64,000 bases of DNA, taken from contig JAAFJE010000015.1 of assembly GCA_013298025.1 (NCBI GenBank), forward strand, positions 102,474 through 166,473, written 5' to 3'. Every line of letters starts with the position of its first letter. The first letter of the stretch is position 1. The notes below the pieces were generated by a model. It saw only the letters and a list, made by a program, of their open reading frames with translations, had not been told where the DNA came from and searched no databases. This document shows, piece by piece, positions 1 through 8,905 of the stretch. This stretch comes from Cytophagales bacterium (lineage in GTDB: Bacteria; Bacteroidota; Bacteroidia; Cytophagales; Spirosomataceae). The translations under genes were made by a program, and so were the position numbers.

Positions 1-385
1 TTTGCGTGCATTGAGAGCGATTAAATCTTTGATTTTATTAGAAGAAACGTCTGGCAACAACACTGGCGAAATCACTCCTGATGCCGAGATGAAGTTGTTG
101 ATGAAGGCAGCCAAACAAAGAAAAGATTCGCTAGACGTTTTCCTAGCACAGGGTCGTCAAGATTTGGCAGATAAAGAACAAGCAGAACTAACGGTTATCG
201 AAGAGTTTTTGCCGAAACAATTAAGTGCCGACGAATTGCAAGAAAAATTGAAGGAAATCATTGCCAAAGTGGGTGCCAGTAGCCCTGCCGACATGGGTAA
301 AGTAATGGGCGTTGCCACCAAAGAATTGGCAGGACTAGCAGATGGCAAAGCCATTTCGGCAGCCGTAAAAGCGTTATTAAGTTAA
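1..385 (+). CDS. GatB/YqeY domain protein (5' truncated by window edge)
   Basis: C-terminal ~127 residues of a GatB/YqeY-family protein. The frame is open to the window edge, so the true start lies upstream; the TTG at position 2 is not a credible start because the visible part already begins inside the conserved 'LRAIKSLILLEE' helix. The segments 'EFLPKQLSADEL' and 'ADMGKVMGV' are typical of the family. In Glu-tRNA(Gln) amidotransferase GatB this domain contacts tRNA; stand-alone YqeY proteins of about 150 residues have no firmly assigned role. A strong hairpin terminator follows directly. Confidence 0.85.
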   Translation, partial: LRALRAIKSLILLEETSGNNTGEITPDAEMKLLMKAAKQRKDSLDVFLAQGRQDLADKEQAELTVIEEFLPKQLSADELQEKLKEIIAKVGASSPADMGKVMGVATKELAGLADGKAISAAVKALLS

Positions 386-387
386 AT

Positions 388-423
388 TTAAACAAGGTTT
401 GTAGGTGTACAAACCTTGTTTAA
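388..423 (+). terminator. Rho-independent-type hairpin after YqeY gene
   Basis: Perfect 16-bp inverted repeat (388-403 with 408-423) and a 4-base loop GGTG, starting 2 bases after the stop codon. It has no long T run, but the stem bases on both sides are A/T rich. It separates the YqeY gene from cvpA. Confidence 0.7.
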
Positions 424-468
424 TCCTTACGTTATATATTTCTGGGTAGCTTATCTAGCTAACATTTT

Positions 469-993
469 ATGCAGCTTATCGACATCATTATTCTTCTACC
501 TATCCTTTGGGGTGGTTTTGTTGGGTATCAAAGAGGTATTATCATCGAAATTGTTTCTATTGCAGCCTTTGTGGCATCGGTACTTGTGAGCTTCAAAAGC
601 TTTGGTTTTTTATCTACTCTTTTGGCTTCTTTTTTCAGTAACCAACTGGCACAGCATTTCTTTCCTTATATGAGTTTTGGCGTGAGTTTAGGGCCTATTG
701 TTTTTCTCATCAATCGCTTGGGTGGGTTGCTTCGGAAATCAATACGCTATACGATTTTTGGGCAATTCGATTCGTTTGCAGGAGGTGTGGTAGGGTGTTT
801 TACGTGGGCTTTTGGCATTAGTATTTTATTTTGGCTAGGTGCGGCTATTGGGATAAAAATGCCTCCTCCAACACAACCCAATTTATATATTTATCCTATT
901 GTGCAGCCCTTTGCCCCAGCTATTATTCCTAAAGTTGTGGCAGAAGTACCCGCTAAAATAAAGCAATTACAACATAAAAATGTACCAAAATAA
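469..993 (+). CDS. CvpA family membrane protein
   Basis: 174-residue integral membrane protein of the CvpA (colicin V production) family. Residues 2-24 hold the typical opening 'DIIILLPILWGGFVGYQRG', followed by hydrophobic segments near 28-45, 65-85 and 105-130, matching the four-helix layout of the family. The C-terminus is short, proline-rich and probably cytoplasmic. Its role is unsettled; homologues have been linked to cell envelope stress. It stands alone between a terminator and rlmN. Confidence 0.85.
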   Translation: MQLIDIIILLPILWGGFVGYQRGIIIEIVSIAAFVASVLVSFKSFGFLSTLLASFFSNQLAQHFFPYMSFGVSLGPIVFLINRLGGLLRKSIRYTIFGQFDSFAGGVVGCFTWAFGISILFWLGAAIGIKMPPPTQPNLYIYPIVQPFAPAIIPKVVAEVPAKIKQLQHKNVPK

Positions 994-1039
994 TCGTTGC
1001 AAAGACTTGTTTATTAGCAAATTATCCTCTTTTGAAGAT

Positions 1040-1055
1040 TATTTTTGTACTTTTG
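1040..1055 (+). promoter_or_regulatory. Candidate rlmN promoter -7 elements
   Basis: Two adjoining matches to the Bacteroidota -7 consensus TAnnTTTG: TATTTTTG at 1040-1047 and TACTTTTG at 1048-1055, about 50 bases before the rlmN start. No well-spaced -33 TTG was found, so this is a weak call. Confidence 0.4.
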
Positions 1056-1102
1056 TACTTGTTCTTATAAGCATAAGAACCACTCGATAAAGCATTAAAA
1101 CA

Positions 1103-2158
1103 ATGGAAGTAGCAATTCAAGCAAAACAAGATATACGTAAACTCTCCTTAGCTCAAATCAAAGACTTTTTGGTGGCGCAAGGCGAACAAGGTTTCAGGGC
1201 TAAACAAGTATATGAATGGCTCTGGAAAAAATCGGCTCAACGATTTGAAGAAATGACTAATTTGTCGAAAAAGACAAGAGAGTTATTAGAAGAAAATTTT
1301 GAAATCAGAGCGGTGCAAGTCGCAGAAAAACAAGTAAGTAGCGACAAAACCATCAAATCGTCCTTTGCTCTTTTCGATAGCAATTTGGTGGAAGGTGTTT
1401 TGATTCCAGCCGACGACCGCATGACTGCCTGTGTATCGTCGCAGGTGGGTTGCTCGCTTACGTGTAAGTTTTGTGCAACAGGTTATATGGACAGAAAACG
1501 TAACCTCGACCCTGCCGAAATTTATGACCAAGTAGTACGCATCAAGGAGCAAGCCGAAAGTCATTATCAAACGCCTCTGACCAATATTGTCTATATGGGC
1601 ATGGGCGAACCCCTCCTCAATTATGCCAACGTGCTGCAATCTATCAATCATATTACTGCCCCCGAAGGCTTGGGAATGTCGCCTAAACGCATCACGGTTT
1701 CGACGGCCGGGATTGCTAAAATGATAAAAAAATTGGGCGACGATGAGGTAAAATTCAACCTTGCCTTGTCGCTTCATGCGGCAAACGACGTGAAGCGTAA
1801 CCAAATCATGCCTATCAACGAAAGCAATACCTTAGAGGCACTTAAAGAAGCCTTGCAGTATTTTTATAAAAAAACAGGGAATAAAATTACCTTAGAATAC
1901 ATCGTTTTCTATAAGTTTAACGATACGCTAGAAGACGCAAGAGAGCTTTGGCAATTTGCCAAACAATTTCCTTGTAAAATCAATATCATCGAGTACAACC
2001 CAATTGCAGAAGCAAACTATACCAATACCGACCCTCTAACGCTAGAAAAATTCGCTAAGTTTTTAGAGGACAAAGGTTTAGTGGTAAATATTCGACGTTC
2101 GAGAGGAAAAGATATTGATGCTGCTTGCGGACAATTGGCAGGTAAGAAAAAAGCATAA
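1103..2158 (+). CDS. rlmN: 23S rRNA (adenine-2503-C2)-methyltransferase RlmN
   Basis: 351-residue radical-SAM methyltransferase that methylates C2 of A2503 in 23S rRNA (and A37 of some tRNAs) to support decoding accuracy. The iron-sulfur motif CxxxCxxC is 'CSLTCKFC' with cysteines 117, 121 and 124. The two mechanistic cysteines of the family are also present: Cys110 in 'RMTACVSSQVG' and Cys342 in 'AACGQLAG'. An N-terminal RNA-binding helical domain covers about residues 10-70. Length is normal. It has its own promoter-like motifs and is followed by a hairpin, so it is probably monocistronic. Confidence 0.96.
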   Translation: MEVAIQAKQDIRKLSLAQIKDFLVAQGEQGFRAKQVYEWLWKKSAQRFEEMTNLSKKTRELLEENFEIRAVQVAEKQVSSDKTIKSSFALFDSNLVEGVLIPADDRMTACVSSQVGCSLTCKFCATGYMDRKRNLDPAEIYDQVVRIKEQAESHYQTPLTNIVYMGMGEPLLNYANVLQSINHITAPEGLGMSPKRITVSTAGIAKMIKKLGDDEVKFNLALSLHAANDVKRNQIMPINESNTLEALKEALQYFYKKTGNKITLEYIVFYKFNDTLEDARELWQFAKQFPCKINIIEYNPIAEANYTNTDPLTLEKFAKFLEDKGLVVNIRRSRGKDIDAACGQLAGKKKA

Positions 2159-2164
2159 AATCGA

Positions 2165-2200
2165 AAAAGGTCATTTGCATTTGCGACGCAAATGACTTTT
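2165..2200 (+). terminator. Hairpin terminator after rlmN
   Basis: Stem AAAAGGTCATTTGC-type arm at 2165-2178 pairs with 2188-2200 (one G.T wobble), loop of 9 bases, and the right arm ends in TTTT. It begins 6 bases after the rlmN stop. Confidence 0.7.
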
Positions 2201-2356
2201 CAACGGATGAGTATGGAAGAAGTAGAGGAATTAGAAAACGTTTGTTCAAATGAAGTACAGCATTAAAATAGAAATAGAAAGGCTTTACCACTTTCACCAA
2301 ACCCCATTTATTCAATACAATGCTGGAGACTGCTGGTTTTCTTCGCCAGTCAAGTA

Positions 2357-3232
2357 TTAAATTGCTGAAAGTCGTCGCTGAACAGACAACACAAAGTCCA
2401 ACGAAACGTCAGCAATGTCAGCAACAGTTTGAATATCAATACCTTTTAGCAAGGCTTTTGTAACAGTTTCAATGTTTTTTATGTCAATAGCTTCTTTAAT
2501 TTTTCTACTCTCAGCCTTAACAGATTCTGCATTACGAGCAATCAATATTTCCAATGATGCTTTTTCGTCAGGTGTCATTTTACGACTGTCCAACTCGTCA
2601 ATAGCTACTTTGAGCCAATCCTCATCCCAAAATTTAGGAAATTGTATAGGATTGGTGAATGTATGAGTATGTATCGTTTTCATTGTGAATATCAGTTTTT
2701 GTAAGTCTGTCTTGCAATCAAGTTCTGGTAACGTAAATTTATCCAATTCTACTGTAACAAAAGTCATTTGTTCGTCAAAAAGTTCAGCTTTTTCATTTCT
2801 TAGATTTGCGAGTGTATGAAAATCATCATAAGGCAAAATATTGTTAGCCAAAATAGCTACACAATAGATTTTGGTCAGCGTACCATAGTCGAATTTACCA
2901 CGCTTTACCATTGCGTTAAACTTGTGCAAAGCATAGAATTTCATTCTTTGCACAAAATATGGAGCATCGCCATACTGCATTTCAACGATAAAATGATTAT
3001 CTTTTTCATCGGTGCAAGCCAAATCGAAAATGCCACTCCTACCATCTTGGGTGATGCCTTCAAAGGTGTTTTTATCGAACTTGACCTCCTTTATTGGTAT
3101 ATCTGACTTGATAAGTGCCTGCAAAGCCCTACGCAAGAAAAGCGTATTGGCTTCATTGCCAAAAGTAGCCTTAAAACCATAATCCGAGATTATCGGAATA
3201 AATATTTGGTTGTCTGAGTATAGTGCTTCCAT
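2357..3232 (-). CDS. Rpn-family PD-(D/E)XK nuclease / putative transposase
   Basis: 291-residue protein of the Rpn family (PD-(D/E)XK nuclease family transposase, PF12784 type). The nuclease core is visible as 'GRSGIFDLACTDEKDNHFIVEMQYGD' split over residues 65-90: the acidic Asp of 'IFDLAC' and the Glu-x-Gln of 'VEMQ' are the expected catalytic residues. Characterised Rpn proteins are DNA nucleases that promote RecA-independent recombination or act in phage defence. The C-terminal helical tail 'ALLKGIDIQTVADIADVS' resembles the degenerate helix-turn-helix repeat seen at the end of these proteins. No inverted repeats flank it, so it is not an active insertion sequence. Confidence 0.85.
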   Translation of the reverse strand: MEALYSDNQIFIPIISDYGFKATFGNEANTLFLRRALQALIKSDIPIKEVKFDKNTFEGITQDGRSGIFDLACTDEKDNHFIVEMQYGDAPYFVQRMKFYALHKFNAMVKRGKFDYGTLTKIYCVAILANNILPYDDFHTLANLRNEKAELFDEQMTFVTVELDKFTLPELDCKTDLQKLIFTMKTIHTHTFTNPIQFPKFWDEDWLKVAIDELDSRKMTPDEKASLEILIARNAESVKAESRKIKEAIDIKNIETVTKALLKGIDIQTVADIADVSLDFVLSVQRRLSAI

Positions 3233-3310
3233 AGAGCAAAGTTACTCAAAATCAATATACTTACAAATAGGATTTAATTGTAGATAAGCACTTTATGCGG
3301 TAGCCCCCAG

Positions 3311-4591
3311 CTATACCAATAGCGGTAAAATCAAACGAAATTCGCTTCCTTGGTTGAGTTTACTTTTTAGTTCTATACGCCCTTTGTGTCCTTCTATCAT
3401 TTCTTTTACATAATACAATCCCAAGCCAAAGCCTTTTACATTGTGTACATCGCCTGTATGTACCCTAAAGAATTTTTGAAAGACGTGCTTTTGGTCTTTC
3501 TCCGAAATTCCAATGCCATTATCCACCACAGCAATCACCAGTTCTTTGCCCTGGGTATAGGTTTGTAGCGTAACCAAAGGCGTTTGTTCACAATACTTTA
3601 CTCCGTTGTCGATAAGGTTGTGGATAACATTGCTCAGGTGCAGTCGGTCGGCTTTCACGGTACTGGCCGTAGCTTGTAGTTGGAGGTTGATTTGTCCGCC
3701 TTTTTCCTTGAAAATAGGCTCGCAGTTCAAACAAAGTTCTTCGAGCAATTCGTTTACCTCCACTTCTTCCAGTTTTAGTTTATCAATCTTTTGGTCGATA
3801 TTAGCCGTTTGCAAAACCGTATCAACGTTCTTTTTGAGCCTTGCTGCTTCTTTTCTGATAATCGAAGCGTAGCTCAACAATCGTTCTGGATTTTGAAGAA
3901 TATCGGGTTTCATCAGCACTTCGGAGGAAATAGAAATCGTGGAAATAGGTGTTTTAAATTCGTGCGTCATGTTGTTGATAAAATCGTTTTGAATCTCCGA
4001 CAACCGCTTTTGTTTGAAAATAACCATAAGGGCATAAACAAAAAACAACAATACCACCACCAACACCGCCGACGAAACAAACCAGTTGTTTAAATCGCCC
4101 AGTAAAGACAATTGTTTATCGGGAAAATATACGCCAAAATAGTAATTATGAATATCAAGTTTCGGAAAATCATAATGGGTATTCATGTCGTTGGGGTCAC
4201 AGTTTTCGGCATAACATACAAAGGTTTTTTTGCTGATATTATCCGTAAGGCAATCATAAATACCGTATTCAAAATTGAGCCGAATATCACTTTTAGCAAA
4301 TTCTTGTTTGAGAAATGCTTCTAATATTTCGGCATTGATGGTGTCGTTGACTTGTGCCGAATAATAGTTTGCAGTAATGCGTCTGACAGGACGCAACAAT
4401 TCATTAGCACTATTATTATTCACATCTAATATCCGCTTACACACCGTCCGAAGCGATGCCGTTACTCGTCGGTCAAAATCTCTGTCTTGTATATGGTATG
4501 CTTGCTGAAACCAAAAGTATTGTACTACCACCATGCCTGCCATCAGCAATACTGATAGTACAACAAAAATGCGAAGGGTTTTCGAGTTCAT
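3311..4591 (-). CDS. Sensor histidine kinase (orphan)
   Basis: 426-residue membrane histidine kinase. A first transmembrane helix (about 8-25) and a second (about 171-192) bracket a ~145-residue periplasmic sensor region with no recognisable fold. The phosphoacceptor is His210 in 'NNMTHEFKTPI'. ATP-binding boxes are clear: N box 'NLIDNGVKYC' (about 325), 'DNGIG' (357-361) and 'GFGLGLYYVK' (387-396). No response regulator is adjacent on either side, so the partner must be elsewhere. The gene precedes the exopolysaccharide operon tail in the same direction but is separated from it by a hairpin made of DnaA-box sequences. Confidence 0.93.
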   Translation of the reverse strand: MNSKTLRIFVVLSVLLMAGMVVVQYFWFQQAYHIQDRDFDRRVTASLRTVCKRILDVNNNSANELLRPVRRITANYYSAQVNDTINAEILEAFLKQEFAKSDIRLNFEYGIYDCLTDNISKKTFVCYAENCDPNDMNTHYDFPKLDIHNYYFGVYFPDKQLSLLGDLNNWFVSSAVLVVVLLFFVYALMVIFKQKRLSEIQNDFINNMTHEFKTPISTISISSEVLMKPDILQNPERLLSYASIIRKEAARLKKNVDTVLQTANIDQKIDKLKLEEVEVNELLEELCLNCEPIFKEKGGQINLQLQATASTVKADRLHLSNVIHNLIDNGVKYCEQTPLVTLQTYTQGKELVIAVVDNGIGISEKDQKHVFQKFFRVHTGDVHNVKGFGLGLYYVKEMIEGHKGRIELKSKLNQGSEFRLILPLLV

Positions 4592-4690
4592 GGAATAATT
4601 CTTTAAAGAAAGCGTATCAGCCTGAATAAGGATGCTTTTGAGTCTTGCAAGTTAGCAAATTTTATGAAGCGAATGTAAGATGATTACAAA

Positions 4691-4738
4691 CAATCCACAG
4701 AGTTATCCACATTTCTTTGTGGATAACTCTGTGGATAA
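4691..4738. repeat. DnaA-box hairpin (three perfect TTATCCACA boxes)
   Basis: A perfect 19-bp inverted repeat (4693-4711 with 4718-4736, 6-base loop). Each arm carries one perfect DnaA box (4703-4711 forward, 4718-4726 reverse), a third perfect box lies at 4730-4738 reverse, and a weaker CAATCCACA lies at 4691-4699. It sits between the last exopolysaccharide gene and the kinase gene and could simply end transcription, but a T run is lacking and the box content is striking. Confidence 0.6.
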
Positions 4739-4751
4739 ACAGCCAAATTGC

Positions 4752-5885
4752 CTATAAATTGTGGAGAACGTGCTGATACAAGTGCCAAAACTGTGTGGAA
4801 ATGTGTTGATGTGTGTATTGTTGCACAACCAGTTGTCGGGCTTTTTGTCCGAGTTTTTTACGTAAAAAAGGCCTGTCAAGTAAATAGTCTATCCGTTCGG
4901 CTAATGCGGTTGTTTGTCCTACGGGAAACAGCAATCCATTTTCTTGGTCATGAATCAAGCTACTGCAACCAGCACAATCACTGGCAACAATGGCTTTTTC
5001 CATCGCCGAAGCTTCCAACAAAACCTTTGGAAAACCTTCATGGTACGAGGGCAATACCACCACGCAAGCCTCCGCCAAGTTTTGCCTGATGTCGTGCTGA
5101 AAGTCTTTCCAAACGATATAATCGGGTACGCAAGCCTCAAGCAAGGTATGTTTCGTTATAGCCCTAGGATTGTGTGCGTCTATGCCACCAACCAATTCAA
5201 ATTGTACTTTTCCTTGCCATCGGCTACGCAACAATTGGGCGGCTTGTATAAAGTCGAAAATGCCTTTATCTTGAATCATGCGAGCTATCAATACCACTTT
5301 GAGCGGCATAGCTGGCGTAGGCGAGCGAGGATAAAAATGTTGTACATCTACGCCCATGCCTTTGATAAGATGCGTTTGGACAGGGTTGAGAGCCAAGTGC
5401 TGTTGAAGCGTATGGGCATCCGTTGGGTTTTGAAATACCCAGTGCTGTTGAGCACCAGCAAAGCAGTGTTTGGTCCAAGCCAACAGCCGAGCCAATAAAG
5501 GCGATTGGTGCCAAAAAGTACCTAAGCCCGACACCGCTTGAATCATGGGTACAGACCGCCCAAGCCGATTGGCAATTGTTCCATACACAATCAGTTTTAA
5601 GCCTACCTGATGAATGAGGCTCGGCTTGAGTTTTCTATAGGTTTTCCACAAAAAATAACAAAGGTATAATTCTCTAAAAACGGCTATTTTACCCCTGCTC
5701 AAAGGTAAGGGGATGAGTTCGATGCCTATGGCTTGGATGCGTGCAGCGTGGTCGGTTACGTGGGTAAGTACGCTGATACGCCAGCCTTTTTGTCGTAAAA
5801 AAGTAGCCAAGTGAAGTCTATGCGACACAAAGAACCAATCGACATTGACGACAAAAACAAGATGAGGGTTAATGATTTTTGACAT
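4752..5885 (-). CDS. Glycosyltransferase family 4 (exopolysaccharide operon, last gene)
   Basis: GT-B fold glycosyltransferase of about 377 residues. The acceptor-side domain begins 'PHLVFVVNVDWFFVSHRL', and the donor-side domain shows the family 4 signature with 'LVGGID' and 'VVLPSYHEGFPKVLLEA' (the E-x7-E region). The ATG at 5885 is chosen over the upstream one at 5984 because it begins just before the conserved Rossmann strand and overlaps the preceding asparagine synthase gene by only 17 bases. It most resembles CapM-like sugar transferases. Sugar donor and acceptor cannot be told from sequence. Confidence 0.88.
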   Translation of the reverse strand: MSKIINPHLVFVVNVDWFFVSHRLHLATFLRQKGWRISVLTHVTDHAARIQAIGIELIPLPLSRGKIAVFRELYLCYFLWKTYRKLKPSLIHQVGLKLIVYGTIANRLGRSVPMIQAVSGLGTFWHQSPLLARLLAWTKHCFAGAQQHWVFQNPTDAHTLQQHLALNPVQTHLIKGMGVDVQHFYPRSPTPAMPLKVVLIARMIQDKGIFDFIQAAQLLRSRWQGKVQFELVGGIDAHNPRAITKHTLLEACVPDYIVWKDFQHDIRQNLAEACVVVLPSYHEGFPKVLLEASAMEKAIVASDCAGCSSLIHDQENGLLFPVGQTTALAERIDYLLDRPFLRKKLGQKARQLVVQQYTHQHISTQFWHLYQHVLHNL

Positions 5886-7749
5886 ACCATTGCTGAAAAC
5901 AATATATACTCCATAAAATATTCCGATAAGTACGAGGATGCCTTTGGGCGTTTTGCAAAATAGCCTCAAACAATTGTGGTTCAAAAATACCCTGAGCTCT
6001 CACAAAATCAGGCGAAGTAAGTGTTTGCCAATCGGTACGAAGCTCATGGTTGAGCCAATATTCTACAGGCACTTCAAAGCCATGTTTCGGATTCGTAAGA
6101 AAGCCTTTAGGAAAATAAGGGGCAAAGGTATCTTTGAGCAAACGCTTGGTTTGGGTCTTTTTTACCAAAAAATCATCGGGCAATGTATCGACAAATGTCC
6201 ATAGATTTTTGGCCAAAAAAGGCGTTCTGCATTCGATAGAAGCCAACATACTCATGCGGTCGGTTTTTACGAGCATATCGCCTTCGAGCGTAAAACGCCT
6301 ATCGAAATGACGCATTTGCTGCAACAAACTCGTAGAAGTAGGCTGCATGGCATCGGGGATGATGGTGCTTGTTTGGTTATTGATAGGCAATAGCAAACGA
6401 GTGAGCCACTCGGCCCGTAAGCCCAAAGTACAGGTATTGAGGAGGTCTTCTTGCGTATTTTTTCCGATATTATGCAGCATTTTTTGGAACGGTTGCAAAG
6501 GTTTGATAGACCTCGCTAGTATATCGACACAAGGATTGATGCCTTGATGCAACCACGGCGGACAATAACGGCGGTACTGTTGGGCATAAAAGGGCATTTT
6601 GTAACGATTATAACCTCCCAAAAGCTCATCCGCCCCATCGCCTGTGAGGGCCACCTTGACAAACCGCTTGACATTTTGGGCTAAAAAATAACTAGCCAAA
6701 GCCGAAGAATCGCCATAAGGCTCATCGAAATGCGTTACAATGGTGGGTATCTCGGCTTCTATGGCTTGAAAAGTCAAGGGGAAAGTATGATGTTGTGTTG
6801 AAAAAAGTTTTGCAACCAAGACTGCTCTAGGCGATTCGTCGAATTTTTTATGTGAAAAACCAATGGCAAAAGTCTGCAAAGGCTTAGGCGGTCTGACTTG
6901 TTGAGCCAAATACGTAATGATACTTGAATCGACACCGCCACTCAAAAAAACGCCTACTTCTACGGAAGCCTGCATTTGCTGGACTACGCTGTTTGTAAGC
7001 AAGGTGTATAAGCGTTGTTGTGCCGCTTCATACGACCATTTCTTTTCGTCAAATGCAGCGTTAGCCTCTCCATAATCATACTTGGTTAAGGTAAAATTTT
7101 CGAGGTCTAAGTCTAACATCTGGGCAGGTTCGAGTTTATGAATACCTTCATAAATCGAAAAAGGAGCAGGAATAAAAGTCAAGCGAAAATACAGTTGTAA
7201 AGCCTCCGAACAAATCGCAGGTTTACATTGGTAAAGCTGTTGGTAGGTATGAACCAAGGCTTTAAGTTCGCTTGAAAAAAAGCAATATCCCTCTTTCAAA
7301 CAATAATACAAAGGCTTTTCGCCATGAATATCTCTAGCCAAAAAAAGCTTGTTGGTTTGCTGGTCGTAGATGGCCAACGCAAACATTCCCTGCAAAAACT
7401 GGCACATTTCTTTTCCCCAATACGCATACGCTTTGAGTACTACTTCGGTATCGGAATTGGTTTGGAAGCAAAAGCCTTTTTGTTCGAGTAAGCTCCGAAT
7501 CGCTTGGTGGTTGTAGATTTCCCCGTTAAAAACAATTGTCCATTGCTCATAACACATCGGTTGGTTGCTCGAAGGATTGGCATCAACAATCGCCAGTCGT
7601 TTCATGCCCAAGCATAGCTGTTGTTGCGGACTAAGCCACACGCCCTCGCTGTCGGGACCACGATGGTGCAGGCGTTGGTTCATTTGATACACCATTGGCA
7701 CAAGTGTATCTCTTCGGTGTTTAGTTGCGATGCCATTGATACCACACAT
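5869..7749 (-). CDS. asnB: Asparagine synthase (glutamine-hydrolysing), exopolysaccharide operon copy 1
   Basis: 626-residue class II glutamine amidotransferase plus synthetase. Cys2 right after the initiator Met ('MCGINGIATKHRR') is the glutaminase nucleophile; 'RGPDSEG' and 'VFNGEIYNH' complete that domain (about 1-190). The ATP-pyrophosphatase loop 'SGGVDSS' lies near residue 270. In polysaccharide gene clusters such enzymes are thought to amidate uronic acids or other acidic sugars, not to make free asparagine; that is inference here. It lies 55 bp downstream of a GT4 gene and overlaps the next GT4 by 17 bp. Confidence 0.9.
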   Translation of the reverse strand: MCGINGIATKHRRDTLVPMVYQMNQRLHHRGPDSEGVWLSPQQQLCLGMKRLAIVDANPSSNQPMCYEQWTIVFNGEIYNHQAIRSLLEQKGFCFQTNSDTEVVLKAYAYWGKEMCQFLQGMFALAIYDQQTNKLFLARDIHGEKPLYYCLKEGYCFFSSELKALVHTYQQLYQCKPAICSEALQLYFRLTFIPAPFSIYEGIHKLEPAQMLDLDLENFTLTKYDYGEANAAFDEKKWSYEAAQQRLYTLLTNSVVQQMQASVEVGVFLSGGVDSSIITYLAQQVRPPKPLQTFAIGFSHKKFDESPRAVLVAKLFSTQHHTFPLTFQAIEAEIPTIVTHFDEPYGDSSALASYFLAQNVKRFVKVALTGDGADELLGGYNRYKMPFYAQQYRRYCPPWLHQGINPCVDILARSIKPLQPFQKMLHNIGKNTQEDLLNTCTLGLRAEWLTRLLLPINNQTSTIIPDAMQPTSTSLLQQMRHFDRRFTLEGDMLVKTDRMSMLASIECRTPFLAKNLWTFVDTLPDDFLVKKTQTKRLLKDTFAPYFPKGFLTNPKHGFEVPVEYWLNHELRTDWQTLTSPDFVRAQGIFEPQLFEAILQNAQRHPRTYRNILWSIYCFQQWYVKNH

Positions 7750-7804
7750 AAATTTATCCGTTTAAAATGAATCTGTAAGCATACAGATGGTAGGTGAAAC
7801 TATT

Positions 7805-8896
7805 TTAACAATCTACCAACTCGCCATACAACTGCTCATATTTTTGCACAATCTTTTGTATATCAAAGTGTTGCTGTAATCTTTCGTACTGACGAGTTTT
7901 GACCGACGCTTGTTGTGTGGGTGTTAAGCTGATGAAGTTTTGCCACGCCAAAGCCAAGGCTTGTGCATCGCCAATGGGTGTTACCCACTGCTTATCGCCT
8001 AACAAAATAGGTATATCGCCTGCCTCTGTGGCGATGCACATAACTCCTTGACTGATGGCTTCGCCTAGTACATTAGGGAATCCTTCGGTGAACGAACTGA
8101 GCGTACAGATATGCAGTTGGCTTATTACGGTAGTCGCATCGGATTGTTCGCCCAACAAGGTAAATGCCTCTTGCACGGCGTGTTGGGCAAGGCAATGCAC
8201 AAGGCTAGGGTTATGGACATCGCAGTTTTTTCCACATAAGATAAAATGAGCTTGTGGAAAACTTCGCTTGAAAATAGCCGCCGCCCGAATAAACGTTTCA
8301 TGGTCTTTGGCGGTGGCAAACCTTGCTATTTTCCCAATACGTATGCCTTCGTTGCTTGCTTTTGTCGGTCTTCTTTCTTTCAATACAAAACCATTCGGAA
8401 TACAGTACATGGGCGTTTGCCAACCTTGTACTTGGTGGGCTTGTGCAGCTTTTTGCGAACAGCAAACAACAGCATCGGGCATATAAAATACCATTTTTTT
8501 ACAAAACCATCCGAGTATTTTACCTGTATAGCTCTCTATGCAGTCGGGAGCGTGCCTGATATTCCAGATAATTTTTGGTCGAAACGAACGCCCTACGATT
8601 GCCAAAGAAAAAAGAAAAGCTGGATACAGCCACGCATGAACGAGGTCGGGTTGTAACTGCCTGAGTATATGTCTTAATTGCAGTATTGTCTGCAAAGGGA
8701 ATATGCTTTTAGGACGATTGAGCTGATACACCTTTATGCCTAGGGCATTGAACCGAACAGCAAGGGTATTTTCTTGCCAAAAAGTAATAACGCTCAATTG
8801 GTATTTTTGGCGGTTGGTGTGTTCGGCAAGTTTGAGTAGCATGGTTTCGCTGCCCCCAATACCCAAACTCGGAATGAGGTATGTAATATGAATCAT
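7805..8896 (-). CDS. Glycosyltransferase family 4
   Basis: 363-residue GT-B glycosyltransferase. The N-terminus 'ITYLIPSLGIGGSETMLLKL' has the glycine-rich GGSE loop of GT4 enzymes, and the donor domain has 'ICTLSSFTEGFPNVLGEAIS', the E-x7-E motif. It starts only 9 bp after the neighbouring GT4 gene ends, so translation is probably coupled. Predicted to add one sugar to the lipid-linked repeat unit at the cytoplasmic face of the inner membrane; sugar specificity unknown. Confidence 0.9.
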   Translation of the reverse strand: MIHITYLIPSLGIGGSETMLLKLAEHTNRQKYQLSVITFWQENTLAVRFNALGIKVYQLNRPKSIFPLQTILQLRHILRQLQPDLVHAWLYPAFLFSLAIVGRSFRPKIIWNIRHAPDCIESYTGKILGWFCKKMVFYMPDAVVCCSQKAAQAHQVQGWQTPMYCIPNGFVLKERRPTKASNEGIRIGKIARFATAKDHETFIRAAAIFKRSFPQAHFILCGKNCDVHNPSLVHCLAQHAVQEAFTLLGEQSDATTVISQLHICTLSSFTEGFPNVLGEAISQGVMCIATEAGDIPILLGDKQWVTPIGDAQALALAWQNFISLTPTQQASVKTRQYERLQQHFDIQKIVQKYEQLYGELVDC

Positions 8897-8905
8897 ATTC
8901 TAGTG

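Noticed and set aside
1286..1804. 172-codon minus-strand frame
   Set aside because: Antisense shadow of rlmN.
2357..3232. Rpn-family protein as part of an insertion sequence
   Set aside because: No inverted or direct repeats flank it; Rpn proteins are usually stand-alone.
4914..5498. 194-codon plus-strand frame
   Set aside because: Antisense to the last GT4 gene of the exopolysaccharide operon; no domain recognised.
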